Below are positions 34,250-42,462 of a stretch of 64,000 bases of DNA, one piece after another. Position 1 is the stretch's first letter, and the number at the start of each line of letters is the position of its first letter. Under the pieces are notes generated by a model. That model saw only the letters and a list, made by a program, of their open reading frames with translations. It did no database searches and was not told where the DNA came from. Source of the DNA: CAZYJR01 sp964647905 (GTDB taxonomy: Bacteria > Desulfobacterota > DSM-4660 > Desulfatiglandales > HGW-15); contig CAZYJR010000012.1 of the NCBI GenBank assembly GCA_964647905.1, positions 1 to 64,000 of the forward strand, written 5' to 3'. A program made the translations under genes and the position numbers.

Positions 34250-35089
34250 TCATATGACGAGTTCGGATTCTTGGTTCAGCGCGAAGCATTCAAGGGAGGC
34301 CTTGCGGTCCAAGACGATTTCCCTGCAATGCCGCACTATACCTTCCTGTTCGATGTCTTTGCGGTCTTGGTTGTGGTGGAACAGACCGAAGCGCTTCACG
34401 CTGGCCTTGAGCGCCAGTTCCAGGGCATCGGTATATGAAGAGTGGCCCCAGGTAATCTTTTGAGCATACTCCTCCGGCGTAAACTCGGCGTCGTGTATCA
34501 ACAGATCGGCTCCTCGGGCGAATTCCGCATAGTCCTCAAAACCGCGGCCGCCCCTGTGGCGGTATCCCAGTTCATTGTCGGTCAGAAAGACCACGCTCCG
34601 GCTCGCCTCTGTAAATTTGAAGCCCATCCCCACGTTGGGGTGGCTGAGGGCTATAGGGGTGACCCTGATGGTGTCCACGAAGAAGTCCGCGCTGCAGTCG
34701 TTCGCATAATGGATGGCGGCTGTGAGCCTCTCGAAGGGGAATGGGAAGTAAGGGGCCGTCATTGTCTTGGAAAGGAGCTTGTGGATGTCCCCTTGGGTGG
34801 TGGAACACCCCATCAGGTGAATGGTCGCACGATCGTCGTATATCGGCTTGAAGAAAGGGAATCCCAGTATGTGATCCCAATGGGAATGGGTAAAGAGTAT
34901 CCTGTACTCGAACCTGTTCTCCCTTAACAACCCGTTTCCCAGGCGGCGTATCCCGGATCCGGCATCGACTATAAGGATCTCGTCGTTGCGGCTTCGGATT
35001 TCGAGGCAGGTGGTATCTCCGCCGAAACGCAAGTACTTATCCCCGCTGACCGGGATGGAGCCTCTCGCCCCGTAACACCGTATGATCAT
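34250..35089 (-). CDS. MBL-fold metal-dependent hydrolase
   Basis: This 279-aa metallo-beta-lactamase-fold enzyme starts MIIRCYGARGSIPVSG, typical of a cytoplasmic subgroup sometimes annotated as cyclic-nucleotide phosphodiesterase-like. The metal motif is THSHWDHILGF (HxHxDH), and further ligands lie in ALSHPNVG, DAEFTPEE and WGHSSYTDAL. The substrate is unknown. A phosphodiesterase role opposing the cyclase encoded 2.3 kb away is only a guess. Confidence 0.83.
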   Translation of the reverse strand: MIIRCYGARGSIPVSGDKYLRFGGDTTCLEIRSRNDEILIVDAGSGIRRLGNGLLRENRFEYRILFTHSHWDHILGFPFFKPIYDDRATIHLMGCSTTQGDIHKLLSKTMTAPYFPFPFERLTAAIHYANDCSADFFVDTIRVTPIALSHPNVGMGFKFTEASRSVVFLTDNELGYRHRGGRGFEDYAEFARGADLLIHDAEFTPEEYAQKITWGHSSYTDALELALKASVKRFGLFHHNQDRKDIEQEGIVRHCREIVLDRKASLECFALNQESELVI

Positions 35090-35167
35090 CCGCCCCTCCC
35101 AGAGACAGGGACCTGATTCAGGATCCAGCGCGATCTTGAACTTCGGAGCCCAGGGGAACCTCCATAC

Positions 35168-36820
35168 TCAGTACCTGCGGCTCCTGATGATATTGAACAC
35201 CAGCCACAGCCCGAGCAGGCCTGATATCAAGTAACCCAGGATACCCAAAAGGGGGAAGCCGAATAGCAGCGGCTTCACACCGGTGGTTATGATCATTGAC
35301 GAGCCTATGATCATCGATGCAATGATGACACCAAGGGTCACCCGATTGGAGCTGCTGTCAAGGGAGTTGCGAAGCCCTTCCAGGCCTTCGTGCTCGAACC
35401 GGATGTGGAGCTCCCCCTTGTCCATCTTGTCCATTATGCGGGTGATCCGGCCCGGAAGCTCTTGAGAGAGGTTCCAGATCTGGGACAAGGTGAGCCTGAG
35501 CTCCCTCCAGAGGGTCCCCGGCTTGTATCTCTTTGCAGCCAGGCGCCTGACGCGGCTTTCGGCCTCAGCCACCACGTTCAGCTCCGGATATATCCCCCGT
35601 GCGGTTCCCTCTGCCGTAACCAGCGCCTTGACCATGATGACCAGGTCTGCAGGCAGTCTGAGGCTGTGCTCCCTGAGCAGTGCGGTAATGTCCAGCAGTA
35701 GGTGGCCCAGGTTGAGTTCCTTGAGTGGGACGGAGTAGAACCCGTCCAGGAGCTCCAAAAGGTCCCGCTCCAGCGCCGGGCGGTTGGTCTCCCCACTGCC
35801 GGTCGTCATGGCCAAGAGGCTTCCTGCCAGGCGTCTGGAGTCCTTTTCCACCACCGTGTGTATAAGGTCTATCAGCTGGAGGCGGTCTCTTTCAGTAAGC
35901 CGTCCCACCATCCCCCAGTCCAAAAGGCACAAGGTCTCGTCATCGGTCAACAGGAGATTCCCTGGATGGGGGTCTGCGTGAAAGAATCCGTCCTCCAGGA
36001 TCTGTTTGATTGCGGAGCGGAGCCCCGAGGCCGCCAGATGTTCGGGGTGCGAAAGGGTGGAGGGCTCCACCTCTCTCAACCGGGTCCCCTTGGCGAACTC
36101 CATTATCAGGATCTTTTCCGTACAGTAATTAATGTGGACTTCAGGGACATATATACCGCCGTCCCGCTCCAGGTATGCGCGTGCTATTCGCATGTTACGG
36201 GCTTCCCTGGTGAAGTCCAGCTCTCTTAGGAGTGTCCGCCTGGTAACCCTCACGATGTTGGGAAGATCGTATACCCTAAGCCCCTCAACCCTCTGGTGAA
36301 TACGCCTGGCAAAGGCATCCAGGATGTTGAGATCCGTTCTTATAATGCTCCGAATCCCCGGCCGCTGGACCTTTGCCGCAACCACCAGGCCGTTTTCCTT
36401 GAGAACGGCTTTGTGGACCTGGGAGAGTGAGGCCGACGCGGTGGGGCGCTCGTCAAAAAAGCTGAAAAAGTACTCCAGCGGCCGTCCCAGGCCTCCTTCC
36501 ACCACCTCCCTTATGCTCTCGAAAGGCAGCGGGGCCACGTCGTCCTGGAGCCCTTGGAGCTCCCTTATGAGCTCCACCGGGAGGAGGTCCGGCCTTATGC
36601 TCATTACCTGGCCGAACTTGACAAAGGTGGGCCCCAGCTCTTCAAGGGTGTGACGTATCCGCTGGTAAGGGGTGAGCTCCGCATCGTGCTTGTGGATACG
36701 CCGCAGGACGCCCATCCCGGGCAGCTCCAACCGGGCGACCAGGTCATCGAAGCCGTAGCGGATGAGGACGCTCCCTACGTCCCTGAATCGCCCGAGATTG
36801 GAGATGGTCTTGAAGTCCAC
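35168..36820 (-). CDS. ubiB: UbiB/ABC1 atypical kinase-like protein
   Basis: This 550-aa protein is of the AarF/UbiB/COQ8 family. It has KxGQ-type motif FVKFGQVMSIRPDLL near residue 70, a nucleotide-binding lysine in VAAKVQRPGI, HADPHPGNLLL, and a DFG-like LLDWGMVG. Two C-terminal membrane helices (~495-545) anchor it. Members act as ATPases that support ubiquinone or other prenyl-lipid synthesis; menaquinone or lipid homeostasis is likelier in an anaerobe (inference). It starts directly at the end of the phasin-like gene. Confidence 0.88.
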   Translation of the reverse strand: MDFKTISNLGRFRDVGSVLIRYGFDDLVARLELPGMGVLRRIHKHDAELTPYQRIRHTLEELGPTFVKFGQVMSIRPDLLPVELIRELQGLQDDVAPLPFESIREVVEGGLGRPLEYFFSFFDERPTASASLSQVHKAVLKENGLVVAAKVQRPGIRSIIRTDLNILDAFARRIHQRVEGLRVYDLPNIVRVTRRTLLRELDFTREARNMRIARAYLERDGGIYVPEVHINYCTEKILIMEFAKGTRLREVEPSTLSHPEHLAASGLRSAIKQILEDGFFHADPHPGNLLLTDDETLCLLDWGMVGRLTERDRLQLIDLIHTVVEKDSRRLAGSLLAMTTGSGETNRPALERDLLELLDGFYSVPLKELNLGHLLLDITALLREHSLRLPADLVIMVKALVTAEGTARGIYPELNVVAEAESRVRRLAAKRYKPGTLWRELRLTLSQIWNLSQELPGRITRIMDKMDKGELHIRFEHEGLEGLRNSLDSSSNRVTLGVIIASMIIGSSMIITTGVKPLLFGFPLLGILGYLISGLLGLWLVFNIIRSRRY

Positions 36821-37162
36821 CTAGTCCGCTCCTTGGGGTCGGGCTTCGGAATGAGACTCTTCATGGATGGAAACCCGCTTCTCCAGGTTGTCCACGCGGG
36901 AGCGGAGTTCCTCGAGCTCTGTCCGCCGGGCTATGTCGATCTGATCGATTCCCCTTCTCACGATGTCGAGCACTCGTTTTTCCACGTCGTCCCACTGTTT
37001 CTCGCCGGCGTTTATCAGGTCCTCGCGAAGCTTATGCGCCTCCTCACGGCTCAGTTTCGCCTCTGAGACGAGATCATCCAGCACCCGATCGATCTTGTCC
37101 CGGGTGAGCAGCACGGCCCCGAGCCCCGCAAGGAGCCCTTTTTTGATCGTATCACCCAACAT
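36821..37162 (-). CDS. Phasin-like/PHA granule-associated-type protein
   Basis: This 113-aa protein has a short hydrophobic N-terminus (IKKGLLAGLGAVLLTRDKI) and a long amphipathic helix and coiled coil (VLDDLVSEAKLSREEAHKL, ELEELRSRVDNLEKRV), as in the COG3937 phasin-like family. No PHA synthase gene is in the window. The gene abuts ubiB without a gap, a pairing that suggests co-expression. The function is inferred from the family only. Confidence 0.75.
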   Translation of the reverse strand: MLGDTIKKGLLAGLGAVLLTRDKIDRVLDDLVSEAKLSREEAHKLREDLINAGEKQWDDVEKRVLDIVRRGIDQIDIARRTELEELRSRVDNLEKRVSIHEESHSEARPQGAD

Positions 37163-37179
37163 GGCGTATCGCCTCCTTT

Positions 37180-37785
37180 TTATTCCCCTTTGTTGACTGT
37201 GAGCTCCTGGCCCGGTCTGATCACCGCGCCCCGCCCTATACCGTTCAACCGGCAGAGCTCGTCGACGCTCATGCCGTATCGCCTTGAGATGCTGAACAGC
37301 GTCTCGCCGCGTTTCACCGTATGGGTTCCGGTCGCGGGTTCGGGCTCGGCCGGAGCCCTGGTGCGCTCCCTTCCCAGTTCCTCCACTTTGCGGGCCAGGC
37401 CGTCAATATGGTCCAGTATGCTCCTCTGCTCGGACTCCAGCCGGGATACGGACTCATTGAGCTCTTCGGCGGCGCCGGCCGTCTCCGTCACCCGCTCCAG
37501 TACCCTTTCGAGGTTCCGGAGGCGTGTTTCCACGCGGTCCAGGCGCTGGTTCAACGAGTTCAGCTCCGTAATGGAATCTCCGTTTCCACCGCTGAAGAGG
37601 ATGAGACCCAGGGCGAGCAAGACCGCCAAGACCGCCGCCGCTATAGCTATGGGTCGCCAGCCGATTCCCTCTCCGGGCGGCTCATTTTGATGGAGCTGCC
37701 CCTCATCCCGTTTCATGGTTCTTCCTCGGTCTTCGGCCAGCTCCTCCACGATATCCTTCATTTCCGTTTCCCGCGACTCGTTCAT
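37180..37785 (-). CDS. Membrane-anchored coiled-coil LysM protein
   Basis: This 201-aa protein has a cytoplasmic N-terminus of ~45 residues, one membrane helix (IAIAAAVLAVLLALGLILF), a heptad-rich coiled coil (~75-140), and a C-terminal LysM domain (HTVKRGETLFSISRRYGMSVDELCRLNGI..IRPGQELTV). It would sit in the inner membrane and reach toward peptidoglycan. It lies 17 bases upstream of the phasin-like gene and heads the LysM-phasin-ubiB run. Confidence 0.87.
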   Translation of the reverse strand: MNESRETEMKDIVEELAEDRGRTMKRDEGQLHQNEPPGEGIGWRPIAIAAAVLAVLLALGLILFSGGNGDSITELNSLNQRLDRVETRLRNLERVLERVTETAGAAEELNESVSRLESEQRSILDHIDGLARKVEELGRERTRAPAEPEPATGTHTVKRGETLFSISRRYGMSVDELCRLNGIGRGAVIRPGQELTVNKGE

Positions 37786-37860
37786 AAGAACCTGCCTTTC
37801 CCGGGCCTGAGACCGATTCTACGCATCCGACCGGCACTTCACGGGGCCCGGTCCGAGGCG

Positions 37861-37959
37861 TCATCGCCCGCCGCGGCGGTCCGCCACCAGCTTGTACACC
37901 TCGTAGGCGAGCACCAAGAGTATCAGGATTCCTGCGCCTAGGAGAATCTTGGAAAGCAT
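37861..37959 (-). CDS. Small single-span membrane protein (32 aa)
   Basis: A 32-codon frame reads MLSKILLGAGILILLVLAYE followed by VYKLVADRRGGR. It is one hydrophobic helix and a positively charged tail, the layout of bacterial small membrane proteins. The ribosome binding site is weak (acggaac). It lies between a 73-aa protein gene and the LysM gene on the same strand. Expression is unproven, but the amino-acid pattern is unlikely to be chance. Confidence 0.5.
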   Translation of the reverse strand: MLSKILLGAGILILLVLAYEVYKLVADRRGGR

Positions 37960-37992
37960 GACTGGGTTCCGTAAAACTCATCTCCATCCGAG

Positions 37993-38214
37993 TCAGCGCT
38001 TCTTGCGGAGACTCTTCACTCCTCTGGCTATCATGTATTTGTACTGATATTGTTTGCTCTTCTTGTCGAACCTGATCAATTGAAATTCATCGGTTTCGTG
38101 ATTGAACGGCTCGTCAAGAGTCTCTATCCACTCGGATATCCTTCGATTCACTTCCTCTATGCGCTGCCCTATGGGCATGTTCTTGTTAAGGGTGATTGTT
38201 GTTGACTCTTGCAT
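37993..38214 (-). CDS. Small hypothetical protein (73 aa)
   Basis: This 73-aa charged soluble protein contains RIEEVNRRISEWIETLDEP and a basic C-terminus ending KSLRKKR. It is preceded by a strong aaggagg site. A hairpin (GCACTCA / TGAGTGC, 38230-38259) lies directly upstream of that site in the leader and could affect translation. The family is not recognised. Confidence 0.6.
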   Translation of the reverse strand: MQESTTITLNKNMPIGQRIEEVNRRISEWIETLDEPFNHETDEFQLIRFDKKSKQYQYKYMIARGVKSLRKKR

Positions 38215-38337
38215 CTTTTCTCCTCCTTGGCACTCAACGCCCGGGCTTCAAGTGAGTGCTCTGCTTCCGCCCGGCGGATTGAGCTAAACTTCATCCGCTG
38301 GTTCAGGCTGAAGTCCGGGCGCGGACTCGGGTAAGGC

Positions 38338-38365
38338 AAAAAGGACGCCCCTGAGGCGCCCTCTT
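38338..38365 (-). terminator. Rho-independent terminator on the minus strand
   Basis: On the RNA, GGGCGCC pairs with GGCGUCC (one G-U) around a UCAGG loop. The stem extends through A-U and G-U pairs into a run of five U. It is the clearest intrinsic terminator in the window, yet no annotated minus-strand gene ends just upstream of it. Confidence 0.7.
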
Positions 38366-38404
38366 GGAGACACGAACCCATATCACCAGAACCAACGCGT
38401 TTTT
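38338..38404 (-). ncRNA. Candidate small RNA or attenuated leader with intrinsic terminator
   Basis: On the minus strand a -35-like ATGAAC (38434-38439), a 17-base spacer and TGTAAT (38411-38416) would start a transcript near 38404. About 40 bases later it runs into the terminator at 38338-38365. No open reading frame fits between. The transcript would be ~65 nt, either an independent sRNA or a leader of the 73-aa protein gene. Confidence 0.45.
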
Positions 38405-38570
38405 TCTCAAATTACAGAATTTAGTTTAATATAGTTCATCAATCGAATCAAGTCCCATTTTTCAGGGCCCTTGACAGGACTCAGTGAAGCCCCCATGATT
38501 ACCGGAACTTGTCGTGATCCCGGGGTGAAGCGCCGTGCCGGGGTCCCCGGACCCGGAGGTGAGGTGGTCC

Positions 38571-39590
38571 ATGAGGGGCGGAGAAGGGCAGGCCGGGTTT
38601 ATCCTCGCAGGGGATGTGGGCGGGACAAAGGCCTGCTTTGGGTTGTTCCTCCCCGGGCCAGAGGGGCCGCCTTTGCGCACCAGGACATATGCAAGCGCGG
38701 AGGCGGGTTCCGTCGAGGACTTGATCGCCCGATTCCTGGAGGATTGCCGGGCCGATGCCTCGGCCTGTTGCCTGGGGGTCCCCGGCCCGGTTGAGAACGG
38801 GCGCTGCCGGACCACCAATCTGCCCTGGGTGGTCTCCGAGGAGGCTATCCGGGATAGATTCGGATGGAAAGAGGTGAGCCTTTTGAACGATCTGGCAGCC
38901 ACGGCCCATGCCCTGCCCGTTCTGGCGGATCGGGACCTGGCTTCACTCAACGACGTGCCCGTGCAGGAGCAGGGAAACAAGGTCTTGTTGGCCCCCGGGA
39001 CCGGGTTGGGGGTCTCCCTGATCGTGGACGCGGGAGCGGCCCGGGTGGTGGTGCCTTCAGAAGGGGGTCATGCGGACTTCGCGCCACTTGATCGGGACAG
39101 TCTGGATCTCTGGCGATCTCTGGAAGGTCGCTTCGGCCATGTCAGTGTCGAGCGGGTCCTCTCAGGGCCGGGTTTGGTCAACATCTATACCTGGCTCAGG
39201 GACTCGGGCAGGCGGGAGGAGGCCCCTTGGCTCGCCCGGGAGGTGAGGGAGCGGGAAAATGAAGCCCCGGCCCTGATCAGCCGGGCCGCCTTGGAGCAGG
39301 AGGATCCCTTGTCCGCGGCCGCTCTTCAATTTTTCGTTTCCTTGCTGGGTGCGGCGGCAGGGAACCTGGCCCTCATCAGCATGGCCAGGGGTGGAGTATA
39401 CCTGGCCGGCGGGATCCCGCCCAAGATACTTCCGGCCCTGCGGCAAGGCAGGTTCATGGAGTCGTTCGTTCAGAAAGGGAGATTCCGGCCCGTGTTGGAG
39501 CGGATAGGCGTTCGGGTGATCCTCAATGAGGAAGCCGGGCTTTTGGGCGCCGCGCGCTTCGCCTCGGAGCTCAGTCAATCGACCAACTGA
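38571..39590 (+). CDS. glk: Glucokinase
   Basis: This 339-aa enzyme phosphorylates glucose with ATP. It is the bacterial Glk type: phosphate-1 motif LAGDVGGTKACFGLF, LLNDLAATAHAL with the catalytic Asp, and the APGTGLGVSLIV adenosine-loop region, then SEGGHADFAP, characteristic of Glk. The start at 38571 follows ggaggtgagg. It overlaps the opposite-strand zwf by 16 bases at the 3' ends. Glucose 6-phosphate would be the direct substrate of that enzyme. Confidence 0.9.
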   Translation: MRGGEGQAGFILAGDVGGTKACFGLFLPGPEGPPLRTRTYASAEAGSVEDLIARFLEDCRADASACCLGVPGPVENGRCRTTNLPWVVSEEAIRDRFGWKEVSLLNDLAATAHALPVLADRDLASLNDVPVQEQGNKVLLAPGTGLGVSLIVDAGAARVVVPSEGGHADFAPLDRDSLDLWRSLEGRFGHVSVERVLSGPGLVNIYTWLRDSGRREEAPWLAREVRERENEAPALISRAALEQEDPLSAAALQFFVSLLGAAAGNLALISMARGGVYLAGGIPPKILPALRQGRFMESFVQKGRFRPVLERIGVRVILNEEAGLLGAARFASELSQSTN

Positions 39591-41122
39591 GGGCCCCAGG
39601 TCCCCGGCTCGTAGAAACGCAGCAGGGCCGAGCCGCTGCCGCAGACCTCGCATTGGTCCAGGATCGGGGTCAGGAAGGCCCAGCAGAGCTCGACTCCGTC
39701 CTGCCGCCAGAACAGCATATGATCCCCCAGCATGCAGTCCAGGAGGACCTTCTGGTAGGCCTCCAGCACAGGCCCCGTGTAGCCCTGATGGTAGTTGAAG
39801 TCCATGGTGACCGTCCTGAGACACACCTTGGCCCCGGGGTTCTTGGTCTGGAAGCTGAGCGTGATCTTCTCCTCAGGGTAGATGCCCAGGCTCAGCCGGT
39901 TGGCGGTTATCTGTCCGCCCAGGGTCTCGCGGAACATGGAGTGGGGTACCTCCCGGAACCGGATGGTGATTTCGGTCAGCTTGCTGGCCAGCCTCTTGCC
40001 CGAGGCCAGATGGAAAGGGACGCCCTGCCACCGCCAGTTGTCCAGGAAGACCCGCATGCGGGCGTAAGTGGGGGTCAGGGACCCCGGCCTGACCCCGGGC
40101 TCCTCGCGGTAGGCCCGCACCTTCTCGCCGTGGATCTCCCCCGAGCCGTATTGCCCGAGCACCAGATGCCGGTCTATGCTCTCCACGGGGAAGGGGCGAA
40201 GGGAGCGGTAGACCCGTACCTTTTCGTCCCGCACCCGGTCGGCCTCGAAGAGAGACGGCGGATCCATGGCCGTAAGGGCCAGGAGCTGCATCATGTGGTT
40301 CTGGAACATGTCCCTCAGGACCCCAGCCTGGTCGTAATAGCCCGCGCGGTGCTCAACGCCCGCGGTCTCGGCGGCGGTTATGCCTACTGACTCTATATAT
40401 CGCCTGTCCCACAGCGGCTCGAAGATGGAATTCGCGAACCTGAACATCAGGATGTTCTGAACCGTCTCCTTTGCCAGGTAGTGATCGATCCTAAAGATCT
40501 GGTGCTCCTCGAAGTACTCGTGAAGGAGCCCGTCCAGGCTGGACGCGGATTGCAGGTCCGAGCCGAAGGGTTTTTCAACCACTATGCGCGACCATCCTCC
40601 GCCGGTGCCGGATTCGGCCGAGAGACCGGACTCACCGATCATGCGCACTGTTGTTTGGTAGAGGCCCGGTGGGATGGCCAGGTAAAAGAACCGGTTCCAT
40701 GCGGTCCCCCTCTCCCGATCGAGTTCCCGCAGGTCTCGGGCCAGCAGGGAGAAGCTCCGGGGGTCGTCGTAGTCCACAACGCGGTAGAACAGCGCCCGAG
40801 CGAATGCCTCCCATGAAGTATCCTCAGGCTGTTTGCCCCGCTTGGCGACCGCCGCCCGCATCCGTTCACGGAACGAGTGGTCGTCCAGGGGAGTCCTGGC
40901 ACAACCCAGCACCGCGAACCCCCGGGGCAGCCCCCCGTTCAGATGGAGGTCATAGAGGGCCGGGATCAGCTTCCTGGAAGTCAGGTCGCCGGAGGCCCCG
41001 ACCACGACCAGGATGCAGGGGTCCGGGACCCTCTCCAGGATGCATGAGTCAAAGGGAATGCCCAGGTCAGGGGCGCTTGTTGATGCCAAGGCCTCTTCCC
41101 CGGTCCCGGGAATTCGATCCAT
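39575..41122 (-). CDS. zwf: Glucose-6-phosphate 1-dehydrogenase
   Basis: This 515-aa enzyme oxidises glucose 6-phosphate to 6-phosphogluconolactone with NAD(P)+. The nucleotide fingerprint is VVGASGDLTSRKLIPAL, and the catalytic and phosphate-binding motif is RIDHYLAKETVQN, where Ala replaces the common Gly. The N-terminus is ~35 residues longer than the E. coli enzyme, so the real start may be internal. Its last 16 bases overlap the end of glucokinase on the other strand. No 6-phosphogluconolactonase or Gnd gene is near. Confidence 0.92.
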   Translation of the reverse strand: MDRIPGTGEEALASTSAPDLGIPFDSCILERVPDPCILVVVGASGDLTSRKLIPALYDLHLNGGLPRGFAVLGCARTPLDDHSFRERMRAAVAKRGKQPEDTSWEAFARALFYRVVDYDDPRSFSLLARDLRELDRERGTAWNRFFYLAIPPGLYQTTVRMIGESGLSAESGTGGGWSRIVVEKPFGSDLQSASSLDGLLHEYFEEHQIFRIDHYLAKETVQNILMFRFANSIFEPLWDRRYIESVGITAAETAGVEHRAGYYDQAGVLRDMFQNHMMQLLALTAMDPPSLFEADRVRDEKVRVYRSLRPFPVESIDRHLVLGQYGSGEIHGEKVRAYREEPGVRPGSLTPTYARMRVFLDNWRWQGVPFHLASGKRLASKLTEITIRFREVPHSMFRETLGGQITANRLSLGIYPEEKITLSFQTKNPGAKVCLRTVTMDFNYHQGYTGPVLEAYQKVLLDCMLGDHMLFWRQDGVELCWAFLTPILDQCEVCGSGSALLRFYEPGTWGPQLVD

Positions 41123-41188
41123 GGATGCTTCTCACCCTTCCGGGAAAGCCAAGACCCCCGATCGGGAAGTTCGCAGGCGCTGCCCGAA

Positions 41189-41350
41189 TCAGGCCTCCTT
41201 CTCGAACAGGTCCTTGGTGGCCCCGCAGACCGGGCAGGTCCAGTCATCCGGCAGGTCTTCAAACGCGGTGCCCGGATTCACTCCGTTGTCCGGGTCCCCT
41301 TCCTCAGGGTCATACACGTAGCCGCAAACAGTGCATACATACTTATCCAT
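41189..41350 (-). CDS. Rubredoxin (canonical)
   Basis: This 53-aa one-iron protein has both standard knuckles, CTVCGYVYDPEEGD and CPVCGATKDLFEKEA. The start at 41350 (MDKYVC) is fixed by ggagggcg just upstream. A longer in-frame version adds 29 residues without rubredoxin similarity. It is the second true rubredoxin here and, unlike the one at 19.8 kb, has the normal C-x2-C first knuckle. Confidence 0.93.
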   Translation of the reverse strand: MDKYVCTVCGYVYDPEEGDPDNGVNPGTAFEDLPDDWTCPVCGATKDLFEKEA

Positions 41351-41577
41351 GGTCGCCCTCCTGACGGGGCGGTCCTTCAAGGAAGACCGCCTTCCTGATT
41401 GCACTTCAGCCTTGTACTTTTCTTCAAGGTCGGACAATACTAGAACATATCGGGCGCATCGCCTCGTGTCAAGGATTTCGCTGCATCAATACAAGCCCGG
41501 CCTTGGTCCTTCCCTCTTTGGTGATTACATTAAAGGGGAACACGGGCGGTGAAGACAAGGGAGGCCGGAGGGGTTCC

Positions 41578-41961
41578 ATGGAAAAACACCATAAGTTCTC
41601 CATATGGTACGTCCTGCTGGGCGCATGGATGGTCTTGATCATACACAACCTGCTGACCAACGCCCTTTCCATCCAAAACATCCCCTACAGCCAGTTCCTC
41701 GAGCTCCTCAAGGAGGGGGGGTGGCCGAGGTGGCCGTATCCGATCGGTTGATCCAGGGGAAGATCCAGGCGGGAGGCGGGTCCGGCCCCGGGGTATTCCG
41801 CACCGTCCGCGTCGATCCTGTCCGAGCAGTACGAGCGGGCCAAGGCCATCCTCCAGGAAAAGAAGGCGATTTTGGACAAAGGGGCAGGCCTGCTCCTGGA
41901 GCGGGAGAAGATAGAGGGGGAAGAGCTCGAGGCCATGATGGGAGAGGATCGGAAGGGATGA
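41578..41961 (+). pseudogene. ftsH: ftsH remnant: start and end retained, AAA and protease core deleted
   Basis: The frame opens MEKHHKFSIWYVLLGAWMVL with one membrane helix, then IPYSQFLELLKEG, the N-terminus of an FtsH protease. At a run of seven G (41715-41721) the frame shifts and continues VAEVAVSDRLIQGKIQAGG and VFRTVRVDP, the FtsH periplasmic domain. At about 41820 it jumps, in another frame, to SEQYERAKAILQEKKAILDK and EREKIEGEELEAMM, the extreme FtsH C-terminus, ending at 41961. Walker motifs and the HEXGH site are absent, so ~500 codons are missing. It cannot make a protease. Confidence 0.82.
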
Positions 41962-42145
41962 ATCGGCGGGACTTTGCCTTTTTCTTTGACTAGGGCAACG
42001 GTTTTGATTATCCTTGACTCATACGGACAGGAGTTTGGTAGGAAACGGTCAAGTTGAAGCGAAGATATCGGTTCGAGAGATCCTGCGGCGAGCTTAATTC
42101 CAGTTAATTCCGGTTGACAGCGGTGTTGATCACGGAGGGGCCGAG

Positions 42146-42376
42146 ATGAAGGAGCTCATTGCAACGATTGCCAAGGCATTGGTGGATAAACCCGAAGATG
42201 TGGTTGTAACCGAGATCACGGGGGAGCAGACCTCGGTCATTGAGCTCCGCGTGGCCAAGGAGGATCTGGGCAAGGTCATTGGAAAGCAGGGCCGCACCGC
42301 CAAGGCCATGCGGACCATCCTGAGCGCGGCCTCAGCCAAGGTGCGCAAGCGTCACGTGCTGGAGTTGATCGAGTAG
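42146..42376 (+). CDS. khpA: KH-domain RNA-binding protein KhpA
   Basis: This 76-aa protein is a single type II KH domain with VIELRVAKEDLGKVIGKQGRTAKAMRTIL; the GxxG loop is GKQG. Such proteins bind RNA and can pair with KhpB. Usually the gene lies between rpsP and rimM; here it stands alone between the ftsH remnant and kamA. A gaggggccgag sequence precedes the ATG. Two tandem copies of AGTTAATTCC-like sequence lie about 40 bases upstream. Confidence 0.87.
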   Translation: MKELIATIAKALVDKPEDVVVTEITGEQTSVIELRVAKEDLGKVIGKQGRTAKAMRTILSAASAKVRKRHVLELIE

Positions 42377-42462
42377 AGGCGGTGCAATAGCTTGAAACTC
42401 CCCTCCATGGGTGCTAGGCTCGGTCCCCCTCCGGACAACAGGACCCAAGCGGGGAGAAGACC

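Larger units (their letters stand above)
38215..38570. other. AT-rich divergent intergenic region before glucokinase
   Basis: This 356-base region holds the leader hairpin of the 73-aa gene (38230-38259), the minus-strand terminator and its candidate promoter, an AT-rich block at 38400-38460, and a plus-strand promoter-like pair TTGACA (38471-38476) and CATGAT (38494-38499) with a 17-base spacer. That pair would drive the glucokinase gene. Confidence 0.5.
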
